Shown here: positions 1 to 10,845 of the stretch, piece after piece
Layout: every line of letters starts with the position of its first letter
Numbering within the stretch: the stretch's first letter is position 1
Assembly (NCBI GenBank): GCA_013423325.1
Contig: BLJB01000209.1
Coordinates: 1 to 64,000, forward strand
DNA: 64,000 bases
Origin: Usnea hakonensis
Taxonomy: Eukaryota; Ascomycota; Lecanoromycetes; Lecanorales; Parmeliaceae
Reading direction: 5' to 3'
The notes under the pieces: generated by a model
Seen by the model: the letters and a program-made list of their open reading frames with translations, nothing else
Database searches by the model: none
What the model was told of the DNA's origin: nothing
Position numbers and translations under genes: made by a program

Positions 1-463
1 GGGGGGAAGGGGAGGGGGAAGGGGGGGGGGTTGGGGATGGGAGTGCTGTTGGGAGGGTCTTACGGTGGTGGTGGTGGTCTCACGATAGCACTCTGAACCA
101 AAAAGCGGATACTGTAGTATGTCTGGGAGGTATTACTATTTCTTGCCTCGTCGAATCGTGGTTGAGATTTGCGAGTGGATGTACGGGAATAGATAATCTA
201 TTGCGGTTGGTGGGATGTTTGGACTACTTGGTGGTGTTGTGTAGAGATATGAGGAGGGCTAAGGGGAAGGAATCGTATGAGAGATTGAGGAGATGTGTTG
301 CGACTGGAATGATGGGTGGTGAGGGGGTGGGGGGCGGCTGAGGGGAATTGGGGGGGGTGATAACAGATGGTCCCGTGAGGTTGTAGGTTGAGATGTATAT
401 TATGGTGCATAGAGATGTAGAGAGGGCTCTTTGCTAGGCGTATATAGCTATGAAATGTACACA
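1..463. other. G-rich low-complexity edge, no gene seen
   Basis: The first 70 bases are almost pure G with a few A/T, followed by AT/GT-rich sequence. The only open frames are proline/serine-rich readings of the complementary strand, typical of low-complexity DNA. I see no gene here. Confidence 0.6.
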
Positions 464-1201
464 TCAGCAGAGCATTTCTTCGCCGCTGACTCTTCCGGAC
501 CCCATTTGATGATCGTCGCTGCGACATGGACACTTGCATCTCGTGACTCCTCTCTCATAAATCCACCTCACTGTGCCGTCGGGTGGAGCTAAATCGCTGC
601 TTCGTTGGGCGTCCATTACAAGCATTGCCCCCTTCCTTCCCGGTGCGGCATTGTCATCCTTCAATGTGAAGTACCTGTTGTAGACCAACCCTTGTCTCCA
701 GCTGCTCGAACGGAGTTTCAGGAAGGAGATGTACCGTCGATTTTTTCGTTTGGCGATGGTTTTGAAAAATATGTAGCAGGTTGATGGCTGGGTACTCGCC
801 ATCAAAGGGTGCCAAGGCCCACGCAATCCAACGCCGCAATGGTTCTCTTTTCGGATCGCTTGTTCGATCCATGGTGCTGGGCCGTCGAGGTAGATGAACC
901 CGCAGTCCTGCACAAGGACTAGCTGTGACGGCATCCTACCTCGAGAATTGTATTCACGAGCGCAGATAATCCTCCTTTGGGGTCTCTTCTTCTTCCATTT
1001 TGAAATCTCTCCGGGGGCTCCTGCCGGAGGGGCCCTCTCTCTCTTTCTTCTGGTAGGGGGCTCGTAAGTTAGTGTAAGCGAGCCCCATGACCTTTCCATT
1101 GACGCTTCCAAGTTGTCGTATACCACATCAAAACTTATGATAGTATGGAGGGTAATTTCGTCAATGCTCTCCCTTTCCGAGTACCTTGCACCCTTCCTCA
1201 T
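464..1201 (-). CDS. hypothetical protein, uncertain gene
   Basis: This is an uninterrupted 245-codon frame with a true ATG. The product is basic, with a KRER/KWKKKR-type cluster near residues 50-75 and seven cysteines, three of them close together near the C terminus (CKCPC). No domain, signal peptide or membrane segment is recognisable. It is the longest frame of non-repetitive composition in the first 7 kb, which is the only reason to list it. It is flanked by low-complexity DNA and has no clear partner gene. It could be a lineage-specific gene, a decayed gene or chance. Confidence 0.3.
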   Translation of the reverse strand: MRKGARYSERESIDEITLHTIISFDVVYDNLEASMERSWGSLTLTYEPPTRRKRERAPPAGAPGEISKWKKKRPQRRIICAREYNSRGRMPSQLVLVQDCGFIYLDGPAPWIEQAIRKENHCGVGLRGPWHPLMASTQPSTCYIFFKTIAKRKNRRYISFLKLRSSSWRQGLVYNRYFTLKDDNAAPGRKGAMLVMDAQRSSDLAPPDGTVRWIYERGVTRCKCPCRSDDHQMGSGRVSGEEMLC

Positions 1202-2640
1202 AATGTTCTATCCCAAGCTCTTTTCAAGTAACGGAGGCTAGAGAGGAACAGTGATGAGTACAGGTAATTCCTTCGTAGAGGCAAGCTTACATCTGAACAT
1301 CATCGAATTATCCTGCAATTCAGATTGTATTTTCGGGCCTGCCGGTTTGTCTGTGGCATCATAAATTCGACCCTGTGCGGTAAATGGATTCTCAAGCCAT
1401 GGAAGGAAGGCAAGAGTCGCAGGTAGAGACAGCGAGATACTGGGTAAATCATATCCAAAAGATTTCAGCATCTGTTCCTTGCGGAAGATGTCTCTGCCAA
1501 AGCAGGCACATGTCCTGGCCCCCCTGCTGCGATTCTGAATTGGTTACATTGAGCTGGGGGTGCATTCCAGTCATGAACTGTTTGATAGATCGAGGACACC
1601 TGCACTGATTTCCGTGTCCTCGCTCTATCAGGTACGTTTGATATCTACAACGATGCATGTCGTACTCCCCAGACACAGAGAAAGGAGTAGTCGAAGATGG
1701 GCTATACGGATTATCATTACATGACCTGAGGAGCTCTTCATCCACGCAACCACTCCTGCCACCCCCATGCCATCATCCGGACGGTCAGCCGATAAAGTGC
1801 CTTCACCAGAGGTGCATATCGATCTGATAGGCATCACACTTTCACAGACACACGTAGCATTGTTGACCCGCTACGCCCTCGCTAGGGACGTACCACGGTT
1901 TGAAGTCGTCGGCGTCAGTATCCCTGTTTGTTGTCCATACACGGGTTCCACACTTTCTCTACTGGTATGTCTTTAGACAAAAGGCAATGAGTTGTCACTG
2001 GAACTACTGCCGGGACCTATATCGAGATGGTAATTGGGGATGCGATTGTCCATTCAGTCCAATTGGGTGACATAAAGCACACGGCGGAAGACGTGCACGC
2101 GTTCCTCAAATCATGTCACGATTCTCTTGTCAACGCCTCGAAAGGTCGTCTACATGCAGGCAGTGTGTTGCGTCCTTGTCACTGGTTCTGAGCTAAGGGT
2201 CCTCTGGATTTGTGTGCATCGCTGGAGAGGACGTCGCCTCGAAGAGGACCTGCAGTGCTCTTTGTACATGGATTACAACATCCGAACGCTGAAAAGAGAT
2301 GGCTCCGAGGTTACTAGTTAAGCGGCAGGACCATGCGAGATGGCCAGTACTTGAGTTGAGTGGTTGGACATACAGACGAGGGTGTAGCTCAGAGCTAAAG
2401 CCGCTATCTAGGCACGCGAGAACCTTTTCTGTGATCGCTTTAGAGATGTTTGGCATTCTCTTCAGCTTTGTGGTTTATTTGGGTGCGTGTCTGATTCATA
2501 GCGCTCTTTTTGAGATTCGCATTTGCATCAATGGCAAGCAAAGCTTTTTATGGAACGGATGTAGTGCCGATTGATTGGGGGTTTTGGAAGTATGTTTTCA
2601 ATATGTTACTTGTTGGGGGGGGCTATTAGATAGATATATA
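1202..2640. other. gene-poor stretch
   Basis: Only short frames of under 100 codons occur on both strands, overlapping one another. None shows a family motif, a convincing splice pair or a compositional signal. I see nothing supportable here. Confidence 0.5.
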
Positions 2641-2689
2641 GGGTAAATAATGAACTCATAACCTCTTCTTTCCCCTTTTTGGATCATCG

Positions 2690-2937
2690 CCTATCTATCT
2701 ATCTATCTGCCAGCTCGCTCGCTCCCTTCCCCTCCCCTTTTCCCTCTCCCTCTCCTCTCCCTTCCCTTCCCTCCCCTCCCTATCCCTCTATCCCCCACCC
2801 CTAACTATCCCCATTTCAATCACTCACTCACTCACTCACTCACTCACTCACTCACTCACTCACTCAATCACTCAATCACTCAATCACTCACTCACTCACT
2901 TACTCACTTACTCCTTCCTTTAATTACTCACTCACTC
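2690..2937. repeat. CTAT, pyrimidine and ACTC tetranucleotide repeats
   Basis: A CTAT run (about 2690-2708) passes into C/T-rich sequence (2709-2815) and then into a long imperfect ACTC tandem array (about 2818-2937) with scattered TTACTC and CAATC variants. The decay towards the 3' side suggests an old, slipping microsatellite. It directly abuts telomere-like repeats. Confidence 0.9.
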
Positions 2938-2961
2938 ACCCTAACCCTACCTAACCCTAGC
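2938..2961. repeat. degenerate telomere-like CCCTAA repeats
   Basis: About three to four imperfect units of CCCTAA (the complement of TTAGGG, the usual telomere unit of filamentous ascomycetes) lie at the end of the ACTC array. One unit is shortened to CCTA. This is too short to be a functional telomere and is better read as an interstitial remnant or a repair insertion. Confidence 0.7.
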
Positions 2962-3019
2962 CCACTGAAGCAGAATACATTTATGTATATATAGAATATA
3001 TGGCTCCTGTATATAGCCT

Positions 3020-3670
3020 GGAGAGTAGGTTAGATAGGGGAAATAAGGAGGAGGATAGTAAGGGGGATAGGAAGGTGGGAAGGGTAGAGGGGGGGGGGAG
3101 GGGAAGAGAGGGGGGAATAAAAGGGGGGGGGGATAGGGAGGGAGGGGAGTGGAAGGGGAATAGGGGTGAAGGAAGGGAATAAGGAAGAGATAGGGGAGGG
3201 GGATATGTGTGTATATAATTATACTACACCTCCCCCCTCCCCCCCCCCCCCCCTTTTTTTTTCCCCCCCCCCCCCCCCCCCCCCCTCCCCCCCCCCCCCC
3301 CCCCCCTCCCCTTATCTTATCCCCCCCCCCCACCCCCGCTGCTTCATTCCATCCCTCCATCCCTTCATCCCTCCATACAATATACAATACCAACCAATGT
3401 GCCGGGCGGGAAAGATGATGTTCGTTTCTTCCATACAGTGGTTCTGATTCTGAAGGACGGGACAGGGGTTCACGTATGATTGTTGTTGTTGCTGCGGGAA
3501 TGGGGAGGGGGGAGATTGGGGATGGGGATGGGGGTTTATATGAGATACTGAGAGAGAGAGGGAGAGAGAGGGGAGGGGGAGAGGGGGGGGAGGAGAGGAG
3601 GAGAGGAGAGAGGATGGGGGTGGGGCTTGTGTATGGTGGATGGCTAGACTACCCCGGGGGACATTGGGGG
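3020..3670. repeat. alternating G-rich and C-rich homopolymer tracts
   Basis: The + strand is G-rich at about 3020-3190, then carries C homopolymers (about 3228-3340, broken only by a T run near 3254-3262 and single T/A bases), then is G-rich again at about 3490-3670 with GA-rich stretches. Frames across it translate to poly-Gly, poly-Pro or Arg/Glu-Gly and are not genes. Exact homopolymer lengths in an assembly of such DNA are unreliable. Confidence 0.85.
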
Positions 3671-3783
3671 TGATGTTTGTCTTTTTGGGAGGATTGGTTC
3701 GGTTTGAGGGGCTATGTGTGTTGCATATCTGTCGCAGTGCGGAACAAACAGTTATGATAAATAGGGATAGGGTGTAGAGCACC

Positions 3784-3895
3784 CTTCCTTCCTTCCTTTC
3801 TTTCTTTCTTTCGGGCATGATGTTGATATCAATCCTGGAAAAAAAAATGAGTGAGTGAGTGATTGATAGATAGATAAAATGCACCCGACTCTGGA
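3784..3895. repeat. TTCC/TTTC, GAGT and GATA short tandem repeats
   Basis: Short arrays of CTTC/TTTC units (about 3784-3812), GAGT (about 3848-3862) and GATA (about 3865-3875) follow the G/C tracts. They continue the microsatellite character of the first 4 kb. Confidence 0.8.
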
Positions 3896-3899
3896 CGGT

Positions 3900-6800
3900 G
3901 ACTTTGATAGGTAATGTAGGTGATATCCTCGTAGGAGGTTCGAGGAGGTGCGGAAGAGATTATGCTCGTTTCGGTGACTGGCGCTGTGGATGTGGTCTTG
4001 GCTATGCAAGATTCGGTCTTGACGGTTTATCTTTTCGGGTGGATAACGCGGTGGATAGGGGAGTGTTGACGCCGATGATAATTACAGAGCGGTGGGATAT
4101 GCAAAGGACGGGTGACCGAGTATGTGACCGAATCTGGGATTGGCTCGCTCTTGGGATCGAGTCCATAAATACCTCGCTATTCCCCTGGCAGTTTGAAGGG
4201 CGATTGAATTGTTTATTTTCGCCCCCAACCCCCACCCCGCGCCTAGTACACCTCCAGCCGCACCTCCATGAATGTAGATCCAACGTCTTCTTTCAGCGAC
4301 CTTTGTGTTGATGGGGTTTGTGTCGATGAAATCAGAGGGGAGATGGTTCATGCGTTGATTGCTGGGGGGGAACGGATCAGGATGACTGTTGGACTGCTGT
4401 GTTCTGATCCCCACTGCAAATCTACCGTGGTCATCGACTACGGGATGCAGGTAATAGGGATTGTGAGTGATGACGATGAATGAGCCGCCTGCAAAGGTAA
4501 TACTCCGATTGAGATATAAGTGCGAGAGGTAGCATTTAGGTGCATGGAAAGGGATTGAAGAAAGAGTAGATATCTGAGCATGAGTCCATTTCTTTTCATT
4601 GGAAAAGACTTGGTGTCGATGATGGAGCTAATCTCCCAATCTCGGACGAAGAAAGCGTGACTCCAAATCCTGTTCAATGCATTGAGACAGGTCGGCGAAT
4701 CCTCTAGGGACAGGGCCCCTTCAAGACGACATGGGCAAAGAAGCAGGCATAAAATAGGAAGACGACAGCGCAGATAAGAAAGAGGATGATTTGGGTTTAG
4801 CTTCAAGGCACAAAAGATCTATTTCACTTGCAATGGACCTCACCAGACTGCCAATAGATACCGGACAGAGATCAGTACTTGAGGCTATGAAATTCGTGGT
4901 GTTTACTTGCCAAGAGACAAGATCAGGATGTGCTATGTTTACTTACTCACCGACACATGGTGGACCATACTGGCGATGTACCCGACTGGGTTTTCCTCAG
5001 TCCCAGGGCTCACATCGATGTTCGGAGAATGATGCCGGAGATTGGAAGCTTCCCACTGACAGACAGGTTTCCACAGTCAAAGGAGCCACTATAAGAGCCA
5101 TGCGTTCCCCCAGGCCATGTTCACGACCATGTGTGTTCATTGCAGGAGGAGACATTCTGTACACAAGAGACAGGGTCCTCGGTCACGGTTCAAGCGCAAT
5201 GCAGGACCTGAAAATTGTATCGAAGCATGAGCAGAGTGATTTAAAGCTAGGAACAAGAATTGTACGACTGGAGGTTCAATTCACGACCCTTTCGTCACTG
5301 ATGGGCGAAGCACAGTCAGTTCGTGTTAATGGCAAAGAATGGAGGCGAGAATGGAGGCGAGAATTGGCTACTCAGAAAAGATTGTATTGCTTTGAATTGA
5401 GAAGACATGACTGAAGGAGAGTGACACGGTGGAGGAGCAGGTGGTTCAACCTCGTGAAGAGGTATTGCAGGATGAGGTCAAGACAGTCGATATCGCTGCC
5501 AGCCAGCCAGCCAGTCAAGAGATGTTGAAGAAGCTGGCTCGGTATGGAGTCGTGGGATTTGAGCAGCCGCATGAAGAGCTCCTTAAAGAAGGTTCAACGG
5601 ACAGACAAGACATGGAACTTCGGAGCGATGGCCAGCACATAGATACTTTGAAGACCAGGACCCAGCGATGACACTGCCCAATCCGTGCTGCATGCACCTC
5701 TTCGATCTCTCCAAGCCAGGATCTCCCTCGGAACACCTTCCGCAACGCAAAGTCAATACCAATACCCACAGCCCGTTACAATACGGTACCGTATTGTATT
5801 ATTATTTTTTGGCCCCCAAACGTGTGTGCTTAAGCCATTTCGGATTACTATCGCAACACCCGACTAGCTCTGAACCCCCTGAAATGCCACATCAAGGACA
5901 TTCCGAGAAAGAAGTATTTGGAAAATGACCCGAGAGATAGCGATGGCGGTGGAGAATATGCACCTGTCAAGCTGCTGCTGCAGGTGAGTGAGATCGAAGA
6001 TGGGCTGCGTCTTTCAAAACGGCAACGTGCATGCATATGGGAAGGTATTCGCGCAAAGTCCCATTTCAGCGTCAGACTTTCGACTTTCAGGCTCCCTTGG
6101 CCCGTGTTTGCCTGCTTTTCGACGCCACTGATCCTCCTGGATTTCACGCCTGCATTCATCATTTTCGTTTGGTCAAGACCCCCAAACTTGTCGAGCCGCT
6201 TGGGACCCTAAGGTATTTCGATCGATCTACGCGGTCCGTGCCAACTCGGCCAGATCCTCGTAGATTTTGCTTTTTTTTTTGTGTTCTTGTTTTGGCAAAT
6301 TCCATCGATTCAAAAAGTGGACCTTAATTGGATGCTTCGACGTTTTTTGATGGTTAAAGTGGGCCTTTGAATTGGATCCATGAAATCATCAAGGTTTAAA
6401 ATCAATATCTCATCCTGTTGATCGTCCGAAAGAGGAGCAGTTCGGCTGTAGCTGCTTCGACATTGTTGCTCAGTCCCTTTCTTCCCGCCACTACTCAAGA
6501 TACCTACCTACCCTATGGTCAGCGGCTACTGTACTTCTACTGTTAGCTCATTCTTTCTTTTACAAGGCAGTAAATTCGCCAATCTTGCTCTCTAGCTACT
6601 CAATCGTCGGGGCCACATGCTGCGAATCTGACATATGCTAGTGAATCCCCTGGGATGTCCCGGATACGGTATTTCGGATCTTTATCTCATCCGTGGCATC
6701 ATTGATCCCTAGCTTCTTTGGCCCCTGGCGAACAACTCATCTGCTTATGCATTTGATTCTTATCACTGCCTTTTCAATCCTTGTGGCGTTATGCGACCCA

Positions 6801-7533
6801 CCCAGCTACCTGGTCTGGCCGTCTTCATGAGGTCAATGCCGATTCTACCTTCCCTACCAAAGCATTGTCCGCGCTGCAAAGTATCTCTCACGAATAGCCA
6901 CCTAAGAAATCTTACCATTAACCCCAATGCAGGTGAAACTAAACTAAGCTTTGAGGCATGAGACAGAAATGAAGCAAATGTGCCGAGCATGGAGGTGACT
7001 CCCCCATGTCCTGGCTGTATCGTTGGGACTGGAGAATCCGATGCAGAGCGGCAAGATCATTGCTGGTAAATGTACTTCTAGAGTGCCCATCATAGAGAAC
7101 CCGTCAGCCTGGGATCAAGTACCTTGGTCGGCAGAGCTAACCCGCAGAGATGACGAGGAAATCTATTGTGAATTTTAGCACTCGAGTAAATTATGCAGCT
7201 TATGAGATAGATTGACTAGGCTGAATATGAATCGCTCGGCCAGTGAAGCAGATGAAAACTTACTGCCCGAGGACGCCCCTCTCTTTTTCCCTGTAAGATA
7301 ATACCCTAAATAGGCACACTGGAAGCACATGCTTGCTACAGATGCTTGTTACTTGGAGCCTCGTTAAGGGGGAGACTAGCCAGGGTTAGACTTCGCTAAA
7401 TAGTCTTGTTATTTAAACCTCATCCCAATCATGATGATATCCTCTCTGATTATAATCAACCACTCGAGCGAAAGATCGTAAGGAGCTCCAACGACACTCA
7501 AGCTTAGACATAGTCCGCTCCCGTCAATCAACC
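3900..7533. other. gene-poor intergenic region with weak open frames
   Basis: Candidate frames are a + strand reading of about 190 codons ending at 5414 (first ATG near 4833), charged at its C terminus with a short repeated RREWRRE-like segment, and an acidic 80-codon frame at 5429-5671. They could be fragments of one decayed gene, since they sit side by side in different frames, but no family is recognisable. The rest (5700-7533) holds only short overlapping frames. The last 200 bases should include the promoter of the EthD-domain gene; no recognised operator was seen. Confidence 0.4.
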
Positions 7534-8287
7534 ATGTCTTCTATATTCGGCGAAATCGACCCCGAGACTGCTCCCAAGAAGCCTGTCGCGGCTGTAACAG
7601 ATGATGGAACTCCTAAGAAGCGAAGACGTCTTGCTCTTACCATCTGTACTACCCGCAAGCCCGGCATGAGCGAAGAAGAGTTTGGAGAATACTTGCAGAG
7701 TATACACGCTCAGCTTTCCAAGGGTTTGCTGGCCAAGTATGGAATGATCAGGTGGTCAACTGTAGGCAATCTTATGACTTGTTCGCCTTGCACAGCCAGG
7801 TTCCAGGGGCGACTGTTCCTTCGGTTGCAGGGCATACTTTTACTTGGCCAAGGCTTTGGAAATGCACGGACTAACATAGTTCTGCTTTTGCAATAGACTC
7901 ACAATTCATCCGAAACACGCAAGCTTCTACCGACAATCTATGGCCCACAGTTCAAGAACGTTATCGGCTATGATTGTTTCAGTCAGGCTGTTTTCGATGA
8001 CGTTGATCGTGTTGCCAGCATGACGCAAGATCCGTATTATAAAGAGTACATCAGGCATGACCCTTCGAAGTTTGCGGATTCAGAAAATACCAAGTATGTC
8101 GGCCTGTGCACTTTGCCGCGTTTCTTGAGATCTTATCTTGGTCTCCATCTCCCTCAATATCGAAGCTGTACCTGCACTGAACGCGATTGCCATCGAACCT
8201 TTTATCTTTCACTGACCTTTTGAAAACAGGGCATCCATTGGCTATATCGAAGATCACATTTGGGACGGAAAGGTGGTAGACGAGTGA
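7534..8287 (+). CDS. EthD-domain protein (putative polyketide dehydratase/decarboxylase)
   Basis: The model has three exons (7534-7761, 7897-8093, 8230-8287) and encodes 160 aa. Introns of 135 and 136 nt start GTAGGC and GTATGT and end TAG and CAG. After a basic N terminus (PKKRRR), the core has the EthD-type pattern: a strand containing TRKPGMSEEEF, then HAQLSKGLLAKYG, a THNSSET segment after the first junction, and a closing SIGYIEDH. Fungal EthD-fold proteins in polyketide clusters act as small cytosolic dehydratases or decarboxylases on aromatic intermediates, for example the TpcK and MdpH types. Its neighbour downstream is a serine hydrolase. The PKS is more than 13 kb away and the cluster operator was not seen upstream, so a role in the same pathway is plausible but unproven. 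Confidence 0.85.
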
Positions 8288-9736
8288 GCTTCGGAAGGGT
8301 CTAGAAGACTTGAGCATACTATGCGCGGAAGAATGGGGATATTTTACAGCTCCGCCATAGTCGATGATTCAACATCTCGGCAGTAGCTTCAACTATAATA
8401 CTGTTATCATAAGTCTTCTCTCTCATATTTGGTTCTGATCGTACCTGCTGTTGTGTAGCCACCCGGTCAGCCGATGAGCATGAAGCAGGCTTGCGGCGTG
8501 GACATGATGCACAGTCTTCATTACAGAAGTGCTGCCTATCCTGGTCCAAGCAATCATGCCTCTGCCTCTTAGACAGCCGTGCACATCCGTGCTAATTAGA
8601 TCCCGCATGGGTGTCCCAGACAATCATGCATAATTGTACATAATGAATCATGCATATGTCCTCTTAAAGTATTCTGCACCAATAAAGGTAAGCACATGTA
8701 TCGTCGCAAAGGGATGATGCATATCGCTCTAGAAGGAATCGTGCATCATAGCTGCAAGAGAATGGATGCCTAAAGTATCCCTCCCACCGAGGTCATGCCG
8801 CATACATCAGATGGTAATATTATGCATAATCCACATCCGTCTTAAGAGAAACAAGTACAATTACGCCTCTGATGAAATATGCTGCAGCATGGTGGAGGAT
8901 AAGGGGATGGAGGGAATTCCTTGCATTAGCTTAGGTATAGCTTAGGCTTAGCTTATTTTTCTTGACGCTATTTGCTGATCCCGAGGTTAAAGGCGGGCTT
9001 GGTAACTCGGACCGAGAGCTTCTTGCCGCTTCCGTCCGAGAAAGGGCGAAGGCGAAAAAAGGTGGAGGGTGAGAAAGACGGAGCTGACTCCTGAAGCCCC
9101 AAAGCGCCATTTGGTCATTAATTCACCGAAGCGTCTTGGCGTAAGCGGTTTCAGCTTGGATGAATTTAGAGTATGTGGTATGTGGACAAAAAATAATAAA
9201 CAAAAACATTGGACGAGAAAAGGTTTGATGATGGCTATTTTTTTGGTCCATGTGTTTTCTGTCCTTTCAGATGTCTGTTCAGGGGGAGAAATACGATTGG
9301 GGCATTTTCTCAGGGATAGTTCTGATAGTGCATAGTGCAAATACTCATCAATTCCAGATACCGCTACCAGATATCTATTTGCCGAGTTGAAATGTGTATC
9401 TCTTGTGGGTCCCTGAGAAAGGTTGCCTACTTTAGGAATTAAGATAGCCTGCAGGACATGTTCGTGCAGACTGCAAGAGTCTCACCGGGGAGGATCGACG
9501 TGTAACGCGCCCCTACCACTGGAGCAGTAATGGGCACGCATTTTCTCAGCTCTTATCGTTGGCTCGAATTCGCAGAGGGCTGCGCGATCTAGCCTGAATC
9601 CTATCATGCACAGGTCCATCATTACCCATCGTGCAGCATCAATCTGTTATCTCAATCTGGCTGTATTTATCTACTTACCTCTTCAACCGCAATCACCCCC
9701 TCCCACGCTCCAACACCCTGTCCCAACATACACACC
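8288..9736. other. intergenic, with ATGCAT palindrome cluster
   Basis: No supportable gene lies here. Four ATGCAT palindromes fall between 8626 and 8827 (listed separately). The short frames at 8987-9340 overlap on both strands and resemble no family. The last few hundred bases form the promoter of the FSH1-type hydrolase gene and become C/T-rich just before its ATG. Confidence 0.6.
8626..8827. repeat. four dispersed ATGCAT palindromes
   Basis: Perfect ATGCAT hexamers occur at 8626-8631, 8650-8655, 8717-8722 and 8822-8827. Each lies in the wider pattern AT-N-ATGCATA, and degenerate relatives (catgcc, gtgcatcat) lie nearby. This may be an eroded repeat family or a cluster of binding sites; nothing in the sequence decides between them. 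Confidence 0.6.
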
Positions 9737-10546
9737 ATGATAATCGACGACCGGCCCGACTCCCTCTCAGACTCCACCCTCCCCCTTCCCCGCCTCCTCT
9801 GCCTCCACGGCGGCGGCACCAACGCTCGAATCTTCCGCTCCCAAACCCGTGCCCTACGCGCTCAGCTCCAATCCCAGTTCCGCCTCTGCTTCGCCGATGC
9901 TCCTTTCATCTGTCAATCTCCCGGTCCCGATGTCACCGCCGTCTACAAAGATTATGGCCCCTTCCGTCGCTGGCTGCGCTGGCTACCCTCACATCCGGAG
10001 ATCGCGACAACGACCGCGATAGAAGCGATCCAGGCGGCCATCGACGCAGCTATGACGGAAGATGATGCCAAAGGTGCGACGGGAGAGTGGGTCGGCATAC
10101 TGGGGTTCAGCCAAGGTGCCAAGGTCGCCGGGAGTCTGTTGTTAAGACAGCAGTTGAGGACCGGGTGGGGGGAGAGGAATAGGGTGAGGTTTAGGTTTGC
10201 GGTGCTTATGGCCGGGAGGGGCCCGTTTGTCTCGCTGCTGAAGCCGGATGGGCAGACTGGACCGGGGTTGGGTGATGCAGCGCAGATGATGGGCGTCTCC
10301 TCTCCTTGGGCGGGTGGGTGTGGAGCGAATGTTCTACGGCTGCCGACTATTCATGTCCATGGGATGAGGGATCCGGGGCTGCGGTTCCACGAGGAGCTGT
10401 TGGACCATTACTGTGAGGAGGGAACTGCGAGATTGGTTGAGTGGGACGGCGATCATAGAGTACCGATAAAGAAGAAGGATGTTGCTGCTGTGGTCAATGA
10501 GATACGGGAGGTTGCGAGGGAGATGAGAGTGTTGTCAGACTACTAG
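9737..10546 (+). CDS. FSH1-family serine hydrolase
   Basis: This is a single-exon gene of 269 aa with an alpha/beta-hydrolase fold of the FSH1 (family of serine hydrolases) type. It has the LCLHGGG oxyanion-hole segment at residues 21-27, the nucleophile elbow GFSQG with Ser125, Asp212 in HGMRDPG and His240 in GDHRVP, so the Ser-Asp-His triad is complete. There is no signal peptide, so it should be cytosolic. Fungal members include thioesterase-like editing or release enzymes encoded beside polyketide synthases, such as CitA/CtnB of citrinin. A general esterase is equally possible. The PKS of this window already carries its own esterase domain. The gene ends about 300 bp from the converging Zn2Cys6 gene. 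Confidence 0.85.
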   Translation: MIIDDRPDSLSDSTLPLPRLLCLHGGGTNARIFRSQTRALRAQLQSQFRLCFADAPFICQSPGPDVTAVYKDYGPFRRWLRWLPSHPEIATTTAIEAIQAAIDAAMTEDDAKGATGEWVGILGFSQGAKVAGSLLLRQQLRTGWGERNRVRFRFAVLMAGRGPFVSLLKPDGQTGPGLGDAAQMMGVSSPWAGGCGANVLRLPTIHVHGMRDPGLRFHEELLDHYCEEGTARLVEWDGDHRVPIKKKDVAAVVNEIREVAREMRVLSDY

Positions 10547-10845
10547 ACTATTAGACAATTAGACAATTAGAATTGCAATATATGATATATATCCCTTCGC
10601 AATGAATGAACTGAAGAATTCGAATAAGCTAAATGAGAGTACTGTCATAAGAGAGGGCAACCCCCCCGACGATGGCTAAGGTACTAAGGGTGATCCCTGG
10701 CTGACTCAGCGGTCAATTGATTTGGTGATTCAGTTTATGAATTACGTAAATTTATGGAAGGCTATCTGACTTTCCGCGGAATTGCCCCATGAATAAAAGA
10801 TCGCCCATTACAAAAGCAACCTCTTATCATCAGCTTCACTCACGC

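Noticed and set aside
2818..2937. CRISPR-like regular repetition
   Set aside because: It is a plain tetranucleotide microsatellite without spacers, in a eukaryotic genome.
2947..3447. poly-Gly, poly-Pro and related frames of 60-148 codons
   Set aside because: They are translations of G/C homopolymers and microsatellites.
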